Shown here: one piece after another, positions 57,538 through 64,000 of the stretch
How positions within the stretch are numbered: position 1 is the stretch's first letter
Layout of the letters: every line of letters begins with the position of its first letter
Assembly (NCBI GenBank): GCA_025558095.1
Contig: JAIVFI010000009.1
Location: 620,001 to 684,000 of the forward strand
DNA: 64,000 bases
Reading direction: 5' to 3'
Source of the DNA: Hyaloraphidium curvatum
Taxonomy: Eukaryota; Monoblepharomycota; Hyaloraphidiomycetes; Hyaloraphidiales; Hyaloraphidiaceae
The notes under the pieces: model-generated
The model's input: the letters and a program-made list of their open reading frames with translations, nothing else
Database searches by the model: none
What the model was told of the DNA's origin: nothing
Position numbers and translations under genes: made by a program

Positions 57538-60500
57538 ATGTCGGAAAGCTTTCCGCAGTATCCTGACGCGGACGACGCCGAGGACGGCTCGGACCGGTCC
57601 GCGGAATCGCCCGTCGACGAGGCGTACCAGGACTACCTCGAGGGCCTCGCCAACCCCGCAAAGATACGCCTGCTGGACTCGGACGGCTCCGTCATCAACG
57701 CATCGGACGATTCGCCCTCGGAAGCGGCCGAAGACGAGGGTCGCCCGCCCAAGGAGGAGGGACCGACGCGTCCCTTGCGGCTGGAGCCCGGGGACGCCTG
57801 GGACGTCGGCGAGGACTTCTGGGAGTTCGATCCCAGGAAGCATGCCGCCGCGCGGGAGCATCGTCTGGAAGTGCTGCGTGCCACGACCGGCACGGCGGTG
57901 GAGCTGGGCGGCGCGGGGATCGGCCGCACCAGCGCGAAGCACCTGGCCCTCGAGCTCGCCATGAGCCGCAACATCGGCAAGGTGGACATCTCGAGTTGCA
58001 ACATCAGGACGGCGGGCTGCCTCCTGCTGGCCGAGGCCATCAAATCCAACCCGTCTCTTCCGCTCAGGATGCTGGACATCCGCGACAACGACATCACCGA
58101 CGAGGGATCCAAGGCCCTCTGCGATGCTCTGGCCGGGAGAGCCACCCTGCGGGAGATCCGTTTCGGCAACAACGGCATCTCGGTCGCGGGCCTCCACGAC
58201 TTTGCGGAGCTTGCCATCACCATCCCGAACCTCGAGGTCTTTGATGCCGACTCGACCGAGCTCCCAGTCTGGGACGAGAACGGGGACCCGCATATCGTCG
58301 AACCGGAAGAGGGGGAATGGCTCGAGCCGAGACCGGCGGCCGTTGCGGTGGCGAGATTGCTCGCTTCCAACCCGGGCCTGCGCGAGCTCGGGCTTGATTC
58401 CTGCGAGCTCATCTGGGGCGAGACCGCCGCCATCTTGGAAGCCGCGCTCGTCCACCGTTCGCTCCGTGGCCTGAGGCTGGGGAAGAACAGGATCAGCTCC
58501 GGAGGTGCGCGGTCGCTCGCGGAGCTCTTCGCCGCGCCCGACTGCCGCCTGGTCTCGCTCGCGCTCAACAGCACCAGGCTTGGAGGCTGTGCGGCTCGGA
58601 TCATCGCCAAAGCAGCATTGGCGAACGAATCGTTGACGTCTCTGGATCTAGGGTCGGCGAATATCGGGATGCGCGGGGCCAAGGCTGTTGCACGGCTCGT
58701 TGAGTGCAACCAGAGACTGAATAAGCTCTGCTTGGAAGGCTACAAGGAAGGGGGATCCGACGGTCTCTCTCCGGATGCCGTCAGGAAGCTTTCGAGGGCA
58801 TTGCAGCTCGGCGCAACTGCGCTGGAAGAGCTGCGGGTGGGCTGGAACCAGCTGCGTGACGAGGGAGCGGAGAGCATCGCGTTGGCTTTGGAGCACTGCC
58901 CGAAGCTAAAGGTGCTGAATCTGAATCAGGCTCGAATCGGCGACCGCGGTGCAAAGGCATTGGCTACTGTCCTGTCTGGGAGAGACGACCGCCGTATGTT
59001 GTCTGGCAGCCACCTTGAGTCCCTGGCATTGAGGGACAACGAGATCGGCTCCACAGGAGGAGAAGCACTCGCCGATGCGCTCCCTCGGAATCGAACTTTA
59101 TTGGAGCTCGACCTCGCGGCAACCGCATTCGCTCGCAGGGAGCTCTCCGGTTTGGCCCTGCACTCAGGCGCAATGCCGTCCTCCGCAAGCTCTTTCTGGA
59201 CGGAAACGGCATTGGTGCCCGCGGGGCAGCCGCGCTGGCGTCCGCATTGGCCGTCAACGCAGGCCTCGAGACCCTCACCCTCAGCGGGAACCCGATCAGC
59301 GCCGACGGCGCGGAGGCCCTCGCGGAGGGGCTGGCCCGCAACCGCGGCTTGCTGACGCTCAACGTTGCCGACTGTCAGCTCGAAGCAGAAGGAGAGGCGG
59401 CGCTTTATGCTGCGGTGGAGGAGAACGACACGCTCCGAACCCTCGACATGGGCCGCCTCTCGGGCCGCTGGGTCGAGCTTCGCACTCCGGAGGAGCGGGC
59501 CCCGAATGCGCAGCGAAGGCGGAGGGAGAGGGAGGAGAAGGATCGCCCGCCACCCAGCTTCGCCCTGCCTCTCCGGAAGTGGCTTCGTGTGGCCGACCTC
59601 GATATTGACAGGTCTCGGAAGCTCGGCGAAGGCGGTTTTGGCACCGTCTATGCCGGAAGGTACCTCAGCGCGGACGTCGCAGTGAAAGAACCTCTTCTCT
59701 TTGGTGACGGGGAAGCTGTTTTGGAGGACGAGATCGGCGTTTCAGTCGACATGCCTGGGCACGACAACGTCGCCGAAAGCATAGGCTATCACATCCAGCC
59801 GACTTACCTTGTTTCCAAGCTGTATCGGGGCGGCGATCTCGGTGGTTTTCTGCAGCGAACAGGTTGGCAGCGAGCCCTCACGCTGCAGCTCCTGCACGGC
59901 GCTGCGACGGGCATGTGGTTCCTGCACAGCCGGGGAATCGTGCACGCGTACCTCAAGCCGGGCAACGTACTGGTCGACACGTTGCCGGACGGCAGCCATC
60001 CCGTGGCCAAGATCGCCGACTTTGGCCTGGCACGGGCTCGGACGCAGATTCGCGGTGCTTCCGGCACGCAGTACGAGTACATCGGCGCCCGCGGCTTCTC
60101 GCTCCGGTACGCGTCGCCTGAGCAGGTCCGTGCGGAGCCTCCCGGTCGGGCCTCGGACGTCTGGTCCTTTGGGATGCTGTGCTACGAGATCCTGTCGCGG
60201 GGCACGAAGCCGTACGAAGGGCTTCATCCTGCCGGGGTGGGTCCTACTCGGCCCGTTGCTTCTGGCCCACAGCTAACGAACGCTTTCCTGCCGCAGACAT
60301 TGTTCGCAATCTCGGAGGGCACGTTGCCTCAACGGGCGTTCGACATCTCCGACAGCGATTGGGAGCTGTTGACGTGGATTTGCCAGCGGCGCGCATCGGA
60401 CCGGCCGTCTATGGAGGCTGTTGCTGGAAAACTGAATGATCCCCTTGCGGATCATTCGTCGCGCGGCTCCGGGGTGTCGGATGAGCTTCCCGCCACGCGT

Positions 60501-60560
60501 CAGCCCGAGGACTCGAGCAGCTACAGCGCGGTGCGCTGCGCAAGTCGGACGAAGATCTGA
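57538..60560 (+). CDS. LRR (RNI-type) protein with C-terminal pseudokinase domain, frame interrupted once
   Basis: An acidic N-terminus (~110 aa) is followed by about ten ribonuclease-inhibitor-type LRRs (LRMLDIRDNDITDEGSKALC, LRGLRLGKNRISSGGARSLA, LESLALRDNEIGSTGGEALA), a basic linker, and a kinase-like domain. The kinase has an intact Gly loop LGEGGFGTVYAG, the VAIK Lys in VAVKEP, DFG in KIADFGLAR, and SPEQV. The catalytic loop reads IVHAYLKPGNVLV instead of HRD, so the catalytic Asp is missing and it is probably a pseudokinase. A 60-nt in-frame intron (60237-60296, with CTAAC) fits near the end. At about 59112-59117 one base must be added to keep the LRR pattern across two frames; this is either an error or a real break. 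The protein is cytosolic, with no signal peptide. Confidence 0.75.
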
Positions 60561-60905
60561 TGTGCCTTTTAGTGCGTCAAATGGAAACGCACTACTCGAC
60601 TGGCGGCGAAAGGCAGAAACGCGCCCCGTTATTTGGTAGCCACAGAAGCTGGTACGGCTATGCTAGCCGGGCGCCTGAGGGCCGACTCTCTCCTCCAGAG
60701 GCGGGAGCGACCCCGGTTGCAGCAGATGTTGGGCGGGCACACTTCTATGCCGAGGAGATTCGGGGCGGAGATGCAGCGACCGACAGCCTATGGCGGGCTG
60801 ACTCGCCTCAGCCGCCAGCCGCGCGCCGCATGTCAACCATGCCGCAGTGCGCTTCTGCAGAGGTCCCCGCTCGGCTCTCTCCGTCGGCCCAGCCCTTCGT
60901 TTCCG
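60561..60905. other. Intergenic, no gene seen
   Basis: The frame of the next gene is open through this segment but has no conserved or signal-like content before the Met at 60906. It probably contains the kinase gene terminator and the promoter of the surface-protein gene. Confidence 0.4.
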
Positions 60906-61625
60906 ATGCGCTCTGCGAGACACGTTTCCCTCGTGCTCGCCTTGGTCCTGGCCGTCGGTGCCGGTGCGGCCGCCCAGCAGCCCGTTGCGGCAACGACCGC
61001 CCCCGTTCCGACGCCGACCGCAACTCCGCCCGCCCTCGCCGCCACCACCACCGCCCCCGTCCCGACCGCCGTAATCGGCAACGAGCAGGCCGTCTTCGAC
61101 CGCATCTGCGCCATCGGCGCCAACCCGGCGTGCACCGACACCCTGCCGTGCGCCGAGACGTGGGACGCCGTGATGGCCTCCTTCGTCGAGTACGACCGCG
61201 GGATCATCACCGTCACGAACGGCACCGCGACGTTCAACTTCCGGGACTACTTCGTCACCGAGTTCTGCGGCTTCCAGAACCCGGGCGGGCTGCTTGGGTG
61301 CGAGGCGGTGCGCTGCGCCGTGCCCAGGAACTACTCGTGGGTCCCGTGGAACGACCCGCGGTACGTGGACTGGTGCAAGGGCAAAGAGAACTTTGCCACG
61401 GCGTTCAAAGTGACCGTCTGTAAGGGGATGCCGACGTCGATCGTGGGCTTTGCGACGCGGGTGCCGGCGACGACGACGGGGTTGGGTGCTCCGGCGCCGA
61501 CGACCGCCACGGCGGGAGCAGCGGCGACGCCGACGACCAGGCCGAGCTCAGCTGGGGCGTGCCGGGCGGGACGGCTTTGGGGGGCTGCGGCTGCGGCCGC
61601 GCTCGTCTTCTCCTTTGGGGCGTAG
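60906..61625 (+). CDS. Putative GPI-anchored, Cys-containing surface protein
   Basis: This single exon encodes 239 aa. It opens with MRSARHVSLVLALVLAVGAG and AAAQQ, a signal peptide, followed by a Thr/Pro/Ala linker suited to O-glycosylation. The central ~120-residue domain has eight Cys (DRICAIGANPACTDTLPCAE, FCGFQNPGGLLGCEAVRC, YVDWCKGKENFATAFKVTVC) and resembles a compact disulfide-bonded extracellular fold without a named family. A second Thr/Pro/Ala stretch leads to a C-terminal hydrophobic tail (WGAAAAAALVFSFGA) preceded by small residues, the pattern of a GPI attachment signal. A cell-wall or plasma-membrane location is inferred. Confidence 0.65.
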   Translation: MRSARHVSLVLALVLAVGAGAAAQQPVAATTAPVPTPTATPPALAATTTAPVPTAVIGNEQAVFDRICAIGANPACTDTLPCAETWDAVMASFVEYDRGIITVTNGTATFNFRDYFVTEFCGFQNPGGLLGCEAVRCAVPRNYSWVPWNDPRYVDWCKGKENFATAFKVTVCKGMPTSIVGFATRVPATTTGLGAPAPTTATAGAAATPTTRPSSAGACRAGRLWGAAAAAALVFSFGA

Positions 61626-61969
61626 AACGACAAACAAGTGGTTTAATCTCTTCTTCTGGTAGTGTCCCAACCTCCCAAAGTCGGTTTCAAGAGAAGCTTC
61701 ACGCTCTTGCGATCCCCTTCGCCTGCCGTGCATCATCCCCGCCTCCGCCTCCCCATCCGCCGCCTCCCCCAACGACCCGTCCGGAACACCCTCCCCGCCT
61801 TCTTCGTCGGCCATTCCTGAAAGGCGAAGGAGGAGTGCTAGAATTAAGCCGCTAACGGGCTGTTCAACGGGAAAGAAAGGGACTGTTCGACTGCCTTCGT
61901 GACTGCGAAGCGCGTTGCAGGCTGTTTGTGCCGCCGCTCCATCTGCGCAGCCGAAAACTCCGTTCCGCG
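61626..61969. other. Intergenic, no gene seen
   Basis: The start of this region is A/T-richer, fitting a transcript end for the surface-protein gene. ORFs on the minus strand here are probably shadows. An in-frame Met at 61928 upstream of the next gene is possible but not preferred. Confidence 0.4.
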
Positions 61970-63175
61970 ATGCAGCTTGCAAACGCGCCTCCCCCGCCGC
62001 TGCGCCGCGTCTCGGCGCTGCTGAGCCACCTCTCTCCCGCCGCGGCGTCCCCGGCGCCAGCCTCGTTCGCGGACGCGCTCGCGCTGGTCGCCGACAACGT
62101 CGCCAAGTTCGACATCCAGTACCGCCCGTCGCTCAACTCGAACCACCTCTCGCAGCACCTGTTGACGCTGTACCAGCTCGGTGCGTCGCGGGAGAGGCTG
62201 GGGAAGGCGTTCGGCGTGCACGCCAAGAAGCTCGACCCGAGGCCGACGGAAGAACCTGCTGTGCACGTGCAGCTCGAAAGCCTGCCCGCTCTCTTGGGCA
62301 AGCGCGAGCACTTTGCCCCCCTCGCCGCCTTCTTCCGTTCCGAGATCGCGCGCCTGGGCGGCATCGGGCCAGCCGTCGCCTTGCACTACCCGAAACTGTC
62401 ATCGGGCTGCGCAGGCGCCGCCTTCCACGCGGTGATCCTGCTGGGCTTCGGCTGCGAGTTCAGTGACCCCGCGACCGCCGCCGACGGGCTTGCGTACCTC
62501 GCCTACGCGCACGCCAACCTCGGCAAGGTGCCACGCCTTGACTGGCCGCCCGCGCCAGTCAGAGACTCCCTCCTGTCCCTCGCCCGCGCCGTTGATGCCG
62601 ACCCCAAGCCCCTCACCCCCGCAAGGCCCGAGTTTATGCCAAAGGTGGCCTCCCTCCACGCCGCTCACGACGACAAGATCGCCCGCGCCGCCGCCTCCTT
62701 CCTGCCCCCCGGCACCGAGGCCTCGCTCCCCGCACGCATCCGCGAGCTGCAGCTCTGCGCCGCGTCGCTGTTCGCCACCCCGGGCGCGCAGGAAAGACTG
62801 GATTTCTTCCTGCTGCACGGGATGACCTCGCTCCACGCGCTGCGGCGCGTCATGCAGCACCTCCGCGCCGAAGATCGCGCCGAAGTGGCGAGGGACTACT
62901 TCCGCGGGTTCTGCTGCCTCTTCCTCGCCCAGCGCCCAGCGGGCTTCCCGACGCCGGAGGAGCTGGCGTCGCGCGATCCCGGGCCGGACGTCTGGCGCAA
63001 CGCGCTGCAGGTCGCTCTGGAGACGGACGACGAGCACGTGGCCAAGGGGATCAGGACACTGCTCGCGTGGGAGCAGGACGGGGAGGGGGACGCGGAGCTG
63101 GGAGGGGTGTGCAGGGCGGCGGCGGGGGTGGTGGTGCGGTGGGTGCGGGAGACGGGCGGGGCGTGGATGTTTTGA
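61970..63175 (+). CDS. Questin oxidase-like (DUF4243) protein
   Basis: The 401-aa single-exon protein shows the layout of questin-oxidase-like proteins: YRPSLNSNHLSQHLLTLYQLGAS, an inserted helical region, CAGAAFHAVILLGFGCEFSD followed by GLAYLAYAHANL, and later LDFFLLHGMTSLHALRRVMQ and DYFRGFCCLFLAQR. Questin oxidase of Aspergillus opens an anthraquinone ring by Baeyer-Villiger oxidation, using NADPH without a visible flavin site. Conserved His residues (SNHLSQH, FHAVILL, LLHGMTSLHAL) could form an active site. The real substrate here is unknown, and no polyketide genes are near. The start at 61970 is preferred over 61928. Confidence 0.65.
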   Translation: MQLANAPPPPLRRVSALLSHLSPAAASPAPASFADALALVADNVAKFDIQYRPSLNSNHLSQHLLTLYQLGASRERLGKAFGVHAKKLDPRPTEEPAVHVQLESLPALLGKREHFAPLAAFFRSEIARLGGIGPAVALHYPKLSSGCAGAAFHAVILLGFGCEFSDPATAADGLAYLAYAHANLGKVPRLDWPPAPVRDSLLSLARAVDADPKPLTPARPEFMPKVASLHAAHDDKIARAAASFLPPGTEASLPARIRELQLCAASLFATPGAQERLDFFLLHGMTSLHALRRVMQHLRAEDRAEVARDYFRGFCCLFLAQRPAGFPTPEELASRDPGPDVWRNALQVALETDDEHVAKGIRTLLAWEQDGEGDAELGGVCRAAAGVVVRWVRETGGAWMF

Positions 63176-63233
63176 GGGGCGTTCTTTCTTCCTTTGCAGG
63201 TCTTGGCGTTGCATAGCCGGATCGAGAACGGAT

Positions 63234-64000
63234 CACCTGTAACCCTCGGGCTGCTCGTCCCAAACCATCTCCACATCCGTCCCCGCTATGCACCACCACC
63301 GCGCGAGCTTCCCGTCCGCCCGGCGGTGCTTCGCGCAAGTGGGTGAGGCCCAGCTGCGCGACCACTCCGCCGCGCACTTCAACCTGCTGTCGAGGAGCGC
63401 GTCGCAGGAGCGCGGATTGTAGAAGAGGGGGGATGAGGAAGGGGGGGGGGGGCGCCAACAGGACCTCAGCTTTCTGTTTGTTGTCGCCACCATAGAAGCT
63501 GTACCGTTCTTTGCGACAAATCTGCTGCATGAGCGCTGTAGATCCAGTTGCGTTCACGGCATTGACGTTGAGGCGGTGCGAGGAGTTGGGCCCGCTAGTC
63601 GTCGCAGCCAGCAGCAGCTTGATCACCTCCAGGTTCCCGTCAGCGGAGCAAGCAGTGTGCAGGGCCTTATATCGGTCACCCCCGACGTCGAATTGGTAGG
63701 ATCCGTCCGGCTTCTTGGCTGCGAGAAGGAGCTTGACCGCCTCCAGGTAGCCTCCATCAGGGCTGCGACCATAACGCTCGGTTGAGCACGCAGCACGAAG
63801 GGCAGTTTTAAGGGCAGATTTGTCCGAATCCCTGGCAGCAGTGAAACTCAGTTTGCCGCAATAATCCGCCCAGCAGCACGTGTAGGATGGGCAGCAGCTT
63901 TTTTTGGTGTGCCACAACCATGAGACCAGGCCAGCCTGTACTCTCGATATGGACCACGTTAGGGTCTACGCGTGGGTCGTCGAGCAGGGCGCGTACAACA
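63234..64000 (-). CDS. Ankyrin-repeat gene, partial at the window edge and disrupted
   Basis: Ankyrin-like repeats are read on the minus strand: GYLEAVKLLLAAKKPDGSYQ, ALHTACSADGNLEVIKLLLAA and VNAVNATGSTALMQQ. Upstream, toward the window edge, VVRALLDDPRVDPNVVHIES is another repeat in a different frame. The change lies near a run of seven A (minus strand, about 63897-63905). Downstream of KAEVLLAP a run of 11 or more C (minus strand, about 63440-63452) separates this frame from a frame ending CDALLDSRLKCAAEWSRSW ... WDEQPEGYR. The gene therefore has two breaks at homopolymers, or introns that were not resolved. Ankyrin repeats mediate protein binding. The true N-terminus lies beyond base 64000. 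Confidence 0.45.

Noticed and set aside
57438-58455. Upstream part of a 459-aa minus-strand open frame
   Set aside because: It is antisense to the LRR gene; only its final 94 codons are a real exon, joined to a separate 19-nt exon.
61548-61982. Minus-strand 144-aa ORF with an acidic stretch (MADEEGGEGVPDG)
   Set aside because: It overlaps the 3' end of the surface-protein gene in antisense, has no domain pattern, and its start region is low complexity.

Overview
This is a GC-rich, gene-dense stretch of nuclear DNA from a eukaryote, most likely a fungus. Three things point that way. Coding regions are interrupted by many short introns, about 46-83 nt, usually GTGNGT/GTAAGT...CAG. There are two fungal-style regulators, a Yap-like bZIP (NRRAQLGFR) and a Zn(II)2Cys6 protein. 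The housekeeping genes are eukaryotic and mitochondrial: ADP/ATP carrier, HSD10-type dehydrogenase, serine palmitoyltransferase LCB2, CLASP, Tdp1, and a possible TPP1-like telomere protein. An early-diverging (zoosporic) fungus would fit, but the window does not prove it. All exon joins were read by eye from splice signals, reading frame and family consensus.

Layout. 0.4-1.8 kb: TauD/TfdA dioxygenase and a small acidic ORF. 2.1-6.6 kb: an arsenic-response cluster, ArsH (-), ACR3 (+), a Cys-containing bZIP (-) and an ArsC/LMW-phosphatase-like protein (+) whose P-loop Cys is Ser; the genes form two divergent pairs. 6.7-10.9 kb: two-domain thioredoxin-fold protein, FAD oxidoreductase, METTL21-type methyltransferase. 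11-22 kb: two F-box-like paralogues in inverted orientation, a tetraspan protein, a THEM6-like hot-dog protein, a mitochondrial PPR-like protein, a secreted class 3 lipase with a long Gly/Asn-rich tail, then decayed remnants of a second F-box + lipase pair. 22.3-32.1 kb: ADP/ATP carrier (divergent to CLASP), CLASP/TOG protein, polytopic membrane protein, arylamine N-acetyltransferase with a Glu in the triad, and a Zn2Cys6 factor. 32.2-35 kb: a gene-free tract built of diverged direct repeats.

35-46 kb: coiled-coil/PH-like scaffold, two divergent ABCG half-transporters, an F-box-like pseudogene, and an HSD10-like dehydrogenase whose last exon holds only the stop codon. 46-53 kb: TPP1-like OB protein, a tandem pair of an unrecognised family (first copy frameshifted), Tdp1, a relative of the pseudogene, and a Cys-rich protein. 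53.6-64 kb: LCB2, an NMNAT with a C-terminal extension, a small secreted acidic protein divergent from an LRR-pseudokinase (HRD replaced by HAY), a GPI-type surface protein, a questin-oxidase-like protein, and a partial, disrupted ankyrin gene.

The strongest system-level signal is the arsenic cluster: reduction-like, oxidation (ArsH), efflux (ACR3) and a local cysteine-bearing regulator lie within 4.6 kb. The second is the pseudokinase locus. Several genes carry single 1-2 nt frameshifts, often at short homopolymers, so some apparent breaks may be sequencing errors.
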